Source: Palaemon carinicauda (Eukaryota; Arthropoda; Malacostraca; Decapoda; Palaemonidae). Taken from it: DNA of 64,000 bases. Below are positions 43,153 to 53,304 of the stretch, in pieces. Position 1 is the stretch's first letter, and every line of letters starts with the position of its first letter. The DNA lies in contig NC_090746.1 in assembly GCF_036898095.1 (NCBI RefSeq), positions 52,009,098-52,073,097 on the forward strand, in the 5' to 3' direction. The notes under the pieces were generated by a model. It saw only the letters and a program-made list of their open reading frames with translations. It searched no databases and was not told where the DNA came from. The position numbers and the translations under genes were made by a program.

Positions 43153-44991
43153 GTGCTTCTGGTGGGAGGAAGACTCCGCCACTTCCAGGATCGTTGGACC
43201 TTCGATCCTTGGACCCACATCATCGTCAAGAAGGGACTAGGGTGGAGCTGGATAACACAACCTCCAACCTTCCACTAATTCTTCCAACACTCAACCCCCA
43301 TCCTGGAAGAATATGTCCTAGAACTCTTGAACAAGAAGTTGATCAAGAGGGTAAAGTCCACCAGGTTTCAGGGAAGACTATTCTGTGTTCCCAAGAAAGA
43401 CTCGGACAAACTCAGAGTCATTCTGGACTTGTCCCCTGTCAACAAGTTCATTGCGAACAATAAATTCAAGATGCTGACTCTTCAACATAAAAGACCCCTA
43501 CTGCCTCACAAGGCTTACACGGTCTCAATAGACCTGGCGGACGCCTACTGGCACATTCCAATGAATCACCAGGCTTCCTCCTACCTAGGATTCAGGCTTC
43601 AACGAAGACAGTATGCTTACAGGGCCATGCCCTTCGGACTCAACGTGGCCCCAAGAATCTTCACAAAGCTCGCAGACACAATCTTCCAACAGCAAACGCC
43701 TTCAAGGCGTCCAGGTGATGGCTTACCTAGACGATTGGCTGGTTTTGGCGGCATCGTTAGAAGAATGCTCGCATGCCTGCAAAAAGGTGACCCAGTTCCT
43801 GGAACATCTGGGTTTCAAAATCAACACCAAAAAGTCTCGACTGTCTCCAGCTCAGAAGTTTCAATGGCTGGGAATCCATTGGAACCTTCAGTCACACCGT
43901 CTTTCCATCCCTCTGAAGAAAAGGAAGGAAATAGCAGGATCTGTCAAGAGACTTCTAAAATCCAAACGGATTTCAAGGCGCCAACAGGAACAAGTGCTCA
44001 GCTCCCTCCAGTTCACCACAGTGACAGACCCAGTGCTACGAGCCCAGCTAAAAGATGCATCGGGAGTCTGGAGAAGAAACGCATCCATCGCTCGAAGAGA
44101 TCTCAAGAGACCTCTGCCAACCAGGCTTCGCTCACTCCTAAAGCCATGGTCGGAGGCAAAGAACCTGAAAAGATCAGTTCCTCTTCAGCCACCACCTCCG
44201 TTGGTCACCATCCACACGGATGCCTCGCTAGAAGGATGGGGGGTCACTCCCACCAGCGACAAGTTCAAGGAACATGGTCTCCCTTATTCAATACGTTTCA
44301 CATCAACATCTTGGAGGCCATGGCGGTTCTTCTTACCCTGAAGAAACTATCCCCTCGTCCTTCAATCCACATCTGTCTAACTCTGGACAGCGCCGTTGTG
44401 GTCAGATGTCTCATCCGTCAGGGCTCACGATCGCTCCAACTCAACCAAGTGCTATTACCCATCTTCCGCTTAGCGGACAAGAAGAGATGGCCCCTCTCAG
44501 CAGTTCACCTACAAGGATTCCGCAATGTGACAGCGGACGCTCTATCGAGGACAAGCCCCATAGAGTCGGAATGGTCCCTAGACGCAAGATCATTCTCCTT
44601 CATCTCCCATCAAGTCTCGGAACTGCAGATCGATTTCTTCGCGACGAGCGACAACAACAAACTTCCTCTTTATGTAACCCCATACGAGGACCCCAGAGCG
44701 GAAGCGGTGGACGCCATGTCCCTGGACTGGAACAGATGGTCCAAGATTTACCTGTTCCCTCCACCCAACCTCCTGCTGAAAGTCCTCACCAAGTTGAGAA
44801 CCTTCAAGGGAACAGCAGCCCTAGTGGCATCCAAGTGGCCCCGGAGCAACTGGTTTCCTCTAGTCCTGGAGCTACAGCCCAAGCTGATCCCTCTGCCAGA
44901 CCCAGTTCTCTCCCAGCAGGTTCAGAAGTTGACTGTCTTCGCCTCATCAAGGAAAACCCGAGACCTTCATCTCATGATTTTCTCTCCCTAG
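43153..44991 (+). pseudogene. DIRS copy C RT / RNase H / MT-like ORF (two frameshifts)
   Basis: The RT starts near 43160 with VGGRLRHFQDRWTFDPW; a TAA at 43276 interrupts it. The frame at 43327 holds FQGRLFCVPKKDSDKLRVIL, VSIDLADAYWHIP and YRAMPFGLNVAPRIF. A shift near 43695 leads to VMAYLDDWLVLAAS (catalytic YLDD), a connection region, and HTDASLEGWG, the first RNase H Asp. A second shift near 44240 returns to the original frame for HINILEAMAVLLTL, LTLDSAVVVRCL and NVTADALSR, the remaining RNase H acidic residues. The MT-like end reads FFATSDNNKLPLYVTPYEDP and YLFPPPNLL, with the stop at 44989-44991. This is the most complete RT/RNase H here. Confidence 0.9.
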
Positions 44992-45956
44992 CCGTGAAGA
45001 AAAGGTTTGGAGTCTCGAAGAAATGTTTAGACTTCCTAGAGGAATACAAAACAAAGTCTACTAGAAGGCAATATGATTCATCCTTGAAGAAGTGGGTGTC
45101 TTTCGTCAAGGCAAAAAACCCTACGGAAATCTCCTAAGATTTTTGTCTGTCCTTCTTCATTCACCTTCATGGACAAGGCTTAGCAGCCAATACGATTTCC
45201 ACTTGTAAATCGGCCTTGACAAGACCATTACTTTATGCCTTCCAGATAGACCTGTAAAACGACATCTTTAACAAGCTGCCAAAGGCATGTGCTAGACTCC
45301 GTCCTGCACCTCCACCGAGACCCATCTCCTGGTCTCTTGATAAGGTGCTCCATTTTGCCTCTAGTCTGGACAATGAATCTTGCACTCTGAAAGACTTGAC
45401 TCAAAAAGTGATTTTCCTTTTTGCTCTCGCCTCGGGAGCCCGAGTCAGTGTGAAATAGTGGCTTTATCTAGAGAAGAGGGCCAGATACAGTTCGCCGAAA
45501 CAGGGGGAACTTACCCTCTTCCCTGATCCAACGTTTCTCGCTAGAAATGAACTCCCCACTAAAAGGTGGGGTCCCTGGAGAATCTGCCCTCTGAAGGAAG
45601 ATGTCTCTCTATGCCCAGTAGAGAGTCTAAAGGTCTATCTTCGAAGAACTTCAGATTTTGGTGGAGGACAACTCTTTAAAGGAGAAACATCGGGAAGTAA
45701 TTTGTCACTTAAACAACTAAGGGCGAAGATCACCTACTTTATTCGCAGAGCAGATCCTGACAGTACACCCGCAGGTCATGATCCCAGAAAAGTCGCCTCT
45801 TCCCTGAATTTCTTTCAAACAATGGATTTCGAAAGCCTTCGATCTTTCACAGGCTGGAAATCCTCAAGAGTGTTTTTCAGACACTATGCGAAGCAGGTGC
45901 ATGAACTCAAGAGATTCGTGGTAGCCGCAGGTAGTGTATTAAAACCTGCTGCTTAG
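44736..45956 (+). pseudogene. DIRS copy C tyrosine recombinase (catalytic residues kept, frame broken)
   Basis: ATG 44736 starts MVQDLPVPSTQPPAESP and overlaps the RT frame by about 255 bases. The core-binding domain includes FLEEYKTKSTRRQYDSSLKK. The frame stops at TAA 45135, is interrupted again near 45256, and a two-base insertion near 45450 falls right after the first catalytic Arg (ASGARVS). The C-terminal frame (45702-45956) has HDPRKVASS (His and Arg) and WKSSRVFFRHY (Trp and Tyr), ending in TAG. The complete R-H-R-W-Y set is readable across frames, unlike copies A and B. Confidence 0.87.
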
Positions 45957-46748
45957 TGCTGCGTAGGACAGTGAGTTATTTCGGGACTCTAACTTAATGT
46001 GTTGACCCTAGTGCGATACATAGTGATTTTAAGTGCCACCTAGTGTCACGAGAGACAGTTCTTCTACAAGGTGAAGTAACATAGACTTGAACACGTGTGC
46101 CACATGTTTATTTGGACATGAAGTGTAATTAAGACTTTAAAAGACCTTATAGTTCCCTCTGAACTTATGTGTGTAATGGTAAGTTCTTCCTTTTCAGATT
46201 CCACACCCTCGTCTTATGTAGTCTTTAGTCTATGTTTGTTAACCAACAATTTTACTGTAATTTATTTACCTTATTTCATATTAACGCGAATATTTTCTTG
46301 AATAAAATAGAAATTTCGCTATCATATGCATCTTATTTCGCCCTACTATATGAAATACATTACTGTTAGAGCGTTTTATTGCCCCTATTTTGACCTTTAT
46401 TATAATTCATGTTATAATATTGCTTCTACTGATATATACTCACCTAAAGAAAAGCAAAATATTTGTTCCAACACAAGTACTTAACTTTCCTGATCTGTCT
46501 GCGAGACCGTCAAGATCCTTGTCTACAGGTGAGTTTTCTTCATCAGGTTACTTCAAGACGTTCCTTTCGTCCAAATAGGACTTCCCTGCCAGGAGGGCAG
46601 GAAGCCATGTCATAGTTTATGCCATTGGTAGTGGCATGTAACGGAGATGTCACGGTCTCTAAGGTCATCAGACCAAAGGAATATTGTTTAGAAGTCGAAG
46701 GCACTACTAAAATGGGAAAAATCCACAATACACTATAAATCTCTGGTA
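45957..46748 (+). other. DIRS copy C 3' non-coding region
   Basis: Contains a candidate poly(A) signal AATAAA at 46301-46306 and the CTTCCCTGCCAGGAGGGCAG palindrome-like motif near 46580, both matched in copies A and B. No gene is seen. Confidence 0.6.
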
Positions 46749-46842
46749 CACTTCCATTAGGACGTCATGGCTTGAGCCCAAAAAACGCATTTTGAGCAAA
46801 GCAAAAAATCTATTTTTGGGTGAGATAGCCATGACGTCCTGA
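46749..46842. repeat. DIRS copy C internal complementary region
   Basis: ATGGCTTGAGCCC, then AAAAAA, then CGCATTTTGAGC: complements of left and right outer ends joined head to head, as in copies A and B. Confidence 0.9.
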
Positions 46843-46902
46843 TTCTCTATTCTGGCCTGTCAGGCCCCTCCTTTTCTTATTGTATCATGGAGGCTGACAG
46901 AG

Positions 46903-47320
46903 ACGCCGGAAGGAATGAGGATATGGCGCGCGGATGTGACGTCAGTCGAGATGGTGGCCAGCTATGGCGGCCGTTTGTTTACATCGCTAGGTACCGTAAC
47001 AGTAACGCAGGAGGAGAGCTTAGCAACAGCTCCTCCCATACTTGCCACACTCCCCCTCAAAGCATAAACTCTATGTGGGGTGCAGATAGCTATGTGGCGT
47101 GTCAAGCATACGTCCCCTGTTATTATACGATACCCTAAAGTGAAACCATATGGGTACTCGCGCCAGAAGTTAGAATTCTGTGAAACCTTTAGTTTAATTT
47201 TTTGGGAATATCTACTGTAGTCATATATACCCTAAGGAAGCTACTAAAGGAACCTTCCATCAGGACGTCATGGCTATCTCACCCAAAAATAGATTTTTCG
47301 CTTCGCTCAAAATCCGTTTT
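46903..47320. repeat. DIRS copy C right inverted terminal repeat
   Basis: Complement of the left repeat, with the right-specific outer extension ending CTCAAAATCCGTTTT. Confidence 0.9.
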
Positions 47321-47652
47321 CCAATCTATAGCTAACGCACATCAACAAGTTATTAGAAGGATATGATTGGAAACTGAATCTTGTTTTTTTCCCCCATTTT
47401 CATTTTATGTACACTGTTTCTAAATGTAATAACATGATCTGGGCAAAGTTACCTCCTCCCTCTCCACCTTAAGGCAGAGTTTTATGCACCAGGGTTAAAC
47501 TCTTTGTCACCCTCCTGCAACTGGAACCTCATGTCCCCTGTATTTATTCTTTACTAGATATCAGGAGATAGAGTGGCAACGCATTCAATATTGGCTTATC
47601 CATGCTATTATCTTTGTCTATTCATGGTCATCAGCTTTAGTAAACCTTGAGT
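47321..47652. other. Unassigned AT-rich sequence
   Basis: No feature is recognised between the DIRS copy C end and the dispersed repeat. Confidence 0.5.
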
Positions 47653-48308
47653 GGTAGGTTGGCCAGGGCACCAGCCACCCGTTGAGATATTACTGCAAGA
47701 GAGGTATGGGGTCCTTTGACTGTCCAGACAGTACTACATTGGATCCTTCTCTCTGGTTATGGTTCATTTTCCCTTTGCCTACACGTACACCGAATAGTCT
47801 GGCCTATTTTTTACATATTCTCCTCTATCCTCATATACCTGACAACACTGAGATTACTAAACAATTCTTTTTATCTCAAGGGGTTAACTACTGCACTGTA
47901 ATTGTTCAGTGGCAATTTTCCTCTTGGTAAGGGTAGAAGAGACTCGTTAGCTATGGTAAGCAGCTCTTCTAGGAGAAGGACACTCCGAAATCTAACCATT
48001 GTACTCTAGTCTTGGGTAGTGCCATAACCTCTGTACTATGGTCTTCCACTGTCTTGGGTTAGAGTTCTCTTGCTTGAGGGTACACTTGGGCATACTATTC
48101 TATCTTATTTCTCTTCCTCGTGTTTTATGAGTTTTTATTGTTTATATAGGAACTGTTTATTTTAATGTTGTTACTGTTCTTAAAGTATTTTATTTTTTTC
48201 CTTATTTCCTTTCCTCACTGGGCTATTTCCCCTGTTGGAGCCCGTGGGCTTACAGCATCCTGCTTTTCCAACTAGGATTGTAGCTTAGCAAATAATAATA
48301 CTAATAAT
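47653..48308 (+). repeat. Dispersed repeat with (AAT)n tail, long copy
   Basis: Starts GGTAGGTTGGCCAGGGCACC and ends in CCTCACTGGGCTATTT, TTCCAACTAGGATTGTAGCT and an AAT-rich tail. The copy at 49523-50056 matches over its length, and its last 150 bases match the insertion at 26358-26511. The constant 3' end with variable 5' ends is the pattern of a retroposed SINE or LINE 3' fragment. No RNA polymerase III boxes or protein frame were recognised. Confidence 0.82.
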
Positions 48309-49522
48309 CATCAGTTAGGAAAAATATTTTTCTTATAACCTAGTTTTGGCTTTCTTCCCTACTCTTCAACTTGTTTGAGAGTTTGACTATCTAATGATAG
48401 TTGGTGAAAGTGGTTTAGCCTTCTATGTTTGTTTTGATAGAGTTAGTCTTGTCCAAGTCTTAATTCTTTCATGCTCACTTGTAATACCACATAGTTGTCT
48501 GATACCTTGGGTTTGGAGGAAGGTAAGCTCCCCTGCTTATGTAGGTCATTAATGATTATTTTCATGGCAAGTATTTACCATTTCCCTATAGATGAGTGAG
48601 TTCGTAATGTTACCTACCCAAGATGGTGCCATGTCTGCTGCTGTTATCTTAGTGCATGTTGTGCCTCATTGGCTGGGCTTGTGACCTTGTAAATTACATT
48701 ATCGAGCTACAAAGAATAGGGATGCATTAGAAAAGAGAGTTCTATTTTTCTCCTTTCTGTGTGGGTGAAAGGTTTTGCAAAGATCTCCAGGTCTTAAAAG
48801 TATTTGCCTACTTAGGAACTCCTAGATCTCTCATGCCCATCTCCATTGGATTCAGCACTTAGGGCTTTTGGTAAATGGCTCATGGTGGAACAGACCCACA
48901 ACAAAGTAGAAGAGCTCAAGTCAGAGGTTGATCTAGACCCCAAAGAATGAGGCAACACCTGGATTCTGGGTTCTCAGCGTAACCCCCTACGTTCTGGCCA
49001 GTTCCCCTGGAGACGTAGTTGATTGCCGATGCTGGCCTTCAGGGCTTGTTCACCTTTGGACTTGACGTCTTTAGGTAAGGGAAAGAAGTGCCTAAGCCCT
49101 CCTTTGCCTCCCAGCCTATTCCCATATCTGTCTTCTCAGAAGCATAACAAGGATGACATTCACTCTCACAGGGATTCCCTCTCTCCAACTGTCAAGAGGT
49201 ATAGTGTTACATCCTCATAAGACGAATCTTCTCTCTGCAGAGGGAAATACTATGTAAACTTAAGGAGATACCATGCACACTATTCATTAGCACACACTTT
49301 TCACACTGAACATGCCTGATCTCATACACTTTTCACATCGAACACATTCTTTGACTCGGGCGTGTGCCCTCTCTCCACTTGGTGCACATTCCTTGGACTT
49401 ATGCTATTAACTGGCTTGTGCGTGTGTTCTCTTAACGAGCAATCATTGGACCTTGAGCATTCATATGCTCTTTCATGTTGATGTGCGATCTACTCTTGCA
49501 CTCAACGGAACTTGATGTAGGA
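48309..49522. other. Unassigned sequence
   Basis: 1.2 kb without recognised gene or repeat boundary. Open frames are short, not conserved and lack recognisable motifs. Confidence 0.5.
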
Positions 49523-50056
49523 AGTAGGTTGGCCAAGGCACCAACCACCCATTGAGATATTACCACCAGAGAGTACATTGGAACCCTCTCTGGTTACGGC
49601 TCATTTTTCTTTTGCCTACACATACACTGAATAGTCTGGCCTATTCTTTACACATTTTCCTCTTTCCTCATATGCCCGACAACAATAAAAAAGCCAAAAA
49701 TTTTTTTTCACGCAAAAGGTTAACTACTGTACTGTAATTGTTCAGTGACTACTTTCCACTTGATGAAAAGGTAGAAGAGACTCTTTAGCTATGGTAAGCA
49801 GCTCTTCTAGGAAAAGACACTCGGAAATCATACCATTGTTCCCTAGTCTTGGAGAGTGCCATAGCCTCTGTACCATGGTCTTCTACTATCTTGGGTTAGA
49901 GTTCTCTTGCTTGAAGGTACACTAGGGGACACAATTCTATGTTTCCTTATTTCCTTACTTCATTGGACTATTTTCATTGTTGGAGCCCTTGGGCTTATAA
50001 CATCATGCTCTTCCAACTAGGGTTGTATCTTAGCTAGTAGCCTAATAATAATAATA
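49523..50056 (+). repeat. Dispersed repeat with (AAT)n tail, shorter copy
   Basis: GTAGGTTGGCCAAGGCACCA to TTCCAACTAGGGTTGTATCT and an AATAATAAT tail. It has internal deletions relative to 47653-48308, including most of the segment just before the conserved 3' block. Confidence 0.82.
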
Positions 50057-50279
50057 CCTATTTGCACACATGCCCTACTGTTGTCTTCAATGAAGAGAGT
50101 GGAAGAGCGGCACAGCTTAACCTATCTACTTTGTTATTCCGAGTGGGGGGAAAAGTTTTGCTCTACTTTGTTCCAGGGTTTGTATAAAATACTTAGAATC
50201 CAGACATAAACGATATAAGGTTCAAATTATTCTCCATCTCCTCACTGTATGAAAGCAACCAACAATCTGGACAATTTAC

Positions 50280-50592
50280 TTCCGTAACCTGTGAAGGCAC
50301 AAACATTGTATCTGAAATGGACTCTACCCTTCAGATCACAACTTCAGAACTTCTTCATTGAAAAATATATCCCCAAATCCCCATATCTTTCTTGCTTTAT
50401 TTATGAGACAATTGACACAGCAAGTGAGCCAGAAGAACAGGCATGGGTCCATGCTGATGAGGTCGGAGGAGTAAGTACAAAGTTAGCATTTAGGAAGAAC
50501 CTATCAGTGTGTCAAGTCTTGAAGGCTGGAGTCTGGAAATGGCAGACCACCTTCACAGCCTTCTATTTACAGGAATGCACCCACAAGTCATA
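50280..50592 (+). pseudogene. Tyrosine recombinase C-terminal fragment of a second DIRS-like family
   Basis: The open frame includes HADEVGGVSTKLAF, then QVLKAGVWKWQTTFTAFYLQE. This matches the end of DIRS/Ngaro-type recombinases: His of the HxxR box (Arg replaced by Gly here), then Trp, then the Tyr nucleophile ten residues later (W...FY). The sequence differs clearly from copies A-C, whose ends read WKSSRVFFKHY. Nothing recognisable precedes about 50280, so it is a truncated remnant. It lies about 0.5-0.8 kb upstream of the left part of copy D, and may be the tail of a neighbouring or partly deleted element of the same family. Confidence 0.55.
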
Positions 50593-52415
50593 ATATAACC
50601 TTTCTTTAGGACCTGTGGTAGCTGCTCAGGAGGTAATATAGCAGACCTGTCTTCACACAGGACAAGAATCCTCTTTTCAAAGATAGCGGTTGCAACACCG
50701 TTCGTGGGTGCAAGTAGGAATATCTCTCCTTTTTTCCTCTCCTGCTCCCGTATGTCACTGGATTGGGCCTTATGCAGATAATCAGCTGTACCAAGTAACT
50801 ATTCTATTTTTAGATTAAGATAGAAGTGCATTTCCTTTGTCTTTTTATTTTAGTTACATTGAGGACCGCATACCCTTTGGGGATATAAGTTCCTCCATGA
50901 CTGTCCACAGACAGAAATCTAGCCCTATCACCTGAATTTCAGGTCATAGAATGTAGAATTGAATTGGTAAATTGTGCTTCTCTTAAGGGCTGAGTGTATG
51001 ACATCCTATGATTTGAAACCGGCCAGTTTGTTTACAGGGACTTCCTCCCACCTAAGGATTGGTCTCCTATTAAAGGGCAAATGTTTGCATCCGGTAGGAA
51101 CCAATCACAGTTTTGTAAAGTAATTTGTATTTTTCTTATCCATACAAACCTGACTCCTCCAAGTTATACTTCCCATCTAGTCCACCCCGCAATTAAAGGT
51201 TAAAGTGGCTACTCGTTTAGCCGGGAGGGGAGGGGGCTTGCCTTGCTACCTGCTAATAGCTACCGACACCTCGTTATAAATTCTAACTTTTGAGTTTCCA
51301 GCTTCGCTCCCATCCCTGTCTAGTCCCATGGTGACTGTAGTACTTTTTGTTGGCCTCCTTTGACAGGATAGCTTTTAAGCTATCTATCCTGGCCATAGTT
51401 GTGTGAGATTTTTCCTTCCCTGCACTAAATCTCTTTGCCACCTTAAAGACCACCCTAGGGTGATTTCTTTGCCTCTTTCCCTTTCTGGTTAGGCCATAAC
51501 CTGACTGTACTGGGCACTACAGTTCCTCTTGTCGTCATCTTACCCTAGCAATTGAGTTTTTCCCTCACCCGCTAGGTGGGCTAGGCTTGCCTGCACAGTT
51601 TTTCCTATGGCCTATCTCTATCAAGGCAAAGAGTTGGTACCCCTTGGGGTTCTCCTCTGCCACCTTGGCTGTTGCCTGTTCTGTGACTGCAGCTTCTCAT
51701 CCTGTGCTATGTACCTCTTGCTGTGGAGTCTTGACTTCTTTGCCTAGTTAGTCTATCTTGGCAGAAGTGTCGCCTTCTGTCTCTGCTTCTGGTCTTGTCA
51801 GCTTGAGTTCTTCTAGCACTGTATGTGTGATGGCTAAGGGAAGTCCCTCTGCCGCCTTAGACTGGTCATCTGCTTCTTTCTATACTCTTCCATATCTGAG
51901 GAACATTGTCCTCTGAAGTTGGTCGACTGGATCCCGCCTGGTTGTCAGGACGCTCTTTGAATTTCCAATTTTTAGCGTGGCCGTCTTGTACGGCTCTCAT
52001 TATCTTTGGGCTAAACCCCCTCTTTTTCATAAGTTAATGATAATGACCAGGTTCTACTGCTGCTTCGGGGGCAGTTGTTGCTGGCTTAGGCAGTATGGTA
52101 AGTGGATTTTCCATCTTAGGTTGTCCAATAGACAGACTTTGGAGGTACTGGTATTCCTTTGATGTGAACCTTCCCTCCTTATTCCTACCACACTGTCATG
52201 AATAGTTTTTCATAAATCTCCAATGATTTCTGAACTGTTTGGCATGAGTTTCCATTATTTTGTAGTCTTAAGCCATATTTTTGCTGGTAGGGTTATTCAG
52301 GCTAGGATTTATCTTGAGCATTATTTTATGTATAATTTGTTATATGTATGCTTAATCTTTAAGAAGAAAAATATTCTAATGATTTGTACTTAGTGAAATT
52401 TTTTCTTCTTTACAG
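50593..52415 (+). other. Non-coding 5' region leading into DIRS copy D
   Basis: Contains TTTGTATTTTTCTTATCCAT followed by ACAAACCTGACTCC at about 51126, a plausible terminal segment, and then pyrimidine-rich sequence ending TTTTCTTCTTTACAG at 52401-52415. That acceptor-like end is in the same position relative to gag as in copies A-C. No leader frame like that of A-C was found. The exact left boundary of the element is unknown. Confidence 0.4.
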
Positions 52416-53254
52416 GTTGCTGATGACATGGAGTGTTCCACGGTTACCTGTACCAGGCGAGTCAAGTTGCCCTGTGGCCACAAGACTTGTCGGAACACGC
52501 GGACTGTCCTGTTCCCAAAGGGTTTCTAGCAATCTGGGAACCTACTAACTGTTAGGTTTGCAAGGATCTCCTTCACACCGGCTTCCACGCCACTGGCGTC
52601 TCCTTTTGACATGCAAGAACGGAGTCGGAAGACGATTCGTCACTGGGTTAGAGGTTTCTAGAAGAGTTTTCAACAAGGTGCCCCTTATCTTCCTTCTATG
52701 GAACCTAAAGGCCTCCTCTTTCCCAAGGCCGAGGTGACCGCAGTTTTTGATTACCAATTATCGACGGTTCAACTCTCGCCGGTACCAGTAGATAATGTGG
52801 CTGATGAAGTTCGGGACACTCTACAAGTCATGAACCTGGATGCTGGCAACATGTTGACAGCTTCTTCTGTGTTGTCAGAGAGGGAGAGGATCCTGATGAC
52901 CATGGAAGCCCCTGAGGAGTCATTGGATGTACCTCGGGTGAGTACAGTTCCCAATACTTCTTTAGCTTGTTCCCCCATCCCTGCTGCTCAGGCCCCAGCT
53001 TCTACCTTGACCCCTGTTCCTATGCCGGATAAGCCTTTTCTTCAAGGGCAAATGGAATTTATGCCTTCCATGAAAGCATTCATAGAAAACCTAATTGCGA
53101 AAAATTAATGTTCTCAAGTAGACCTAATGCTGAGAATAGAAGCCCTATAAAAGGCACTTACCTCTAAGGCTACCCCAGCTTCGAGTCTACCTGAATGTAC
53201 AGTTAAGAACCCTTGGCATTATGCTTAAGTGAAGGGTACCTCCATATTGCCTTA
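52416..53254 (+). pseudogene. DIRS copy D gag-like ORF, 5' part
   Basis: Following the acceptor-like ACAG, the frame reads VADDMECSTVTCTRRVKLPC then GHKTCR, matching the Cys/His block of copies A-C with altered spacing. Stops appear from about 52528. The open part at 52698-53108 reads MEPKGLLFPKAEVTAVFDYQ, an acidic and proline-rich linker corresponding to the LLFPKASADAVIP region of copies B and C. The relic ends at KNPWHYA, matching NPWRYA of copy A, just before the LINE insertion. Confidence 0.7.
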
Positions 53255-53304
53255 TTGCCTTATTTTTTGTTTGGGTTCCCCCAGGTCCCTCAGTGTGAGG
53301 CACC

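Larger units (their letters stand above)
38466..47320 (+). mobile_element. DIRS-like retrotransposon copy C
   Basis: An 8.9 kb uninterrupted element starting TTTTTGGGCTCAAC and ending CAAAATCCGTTTT, with inverted repeats (38466-38831 and 46903-47320), an ICR (46749-46842) and the full gene order. It serves as the reference for the insertions in copy B. It retains every recombinase catalytic residue that can be read, although several frame breaks and stops remain. Confidence 0.93.

Noticed and set aside
47682..47930. Protein-coding gene within the dispersed repeat (82-codon frame)
   Set aside because: The frame is not preserved in the second copy at 49523-50056.
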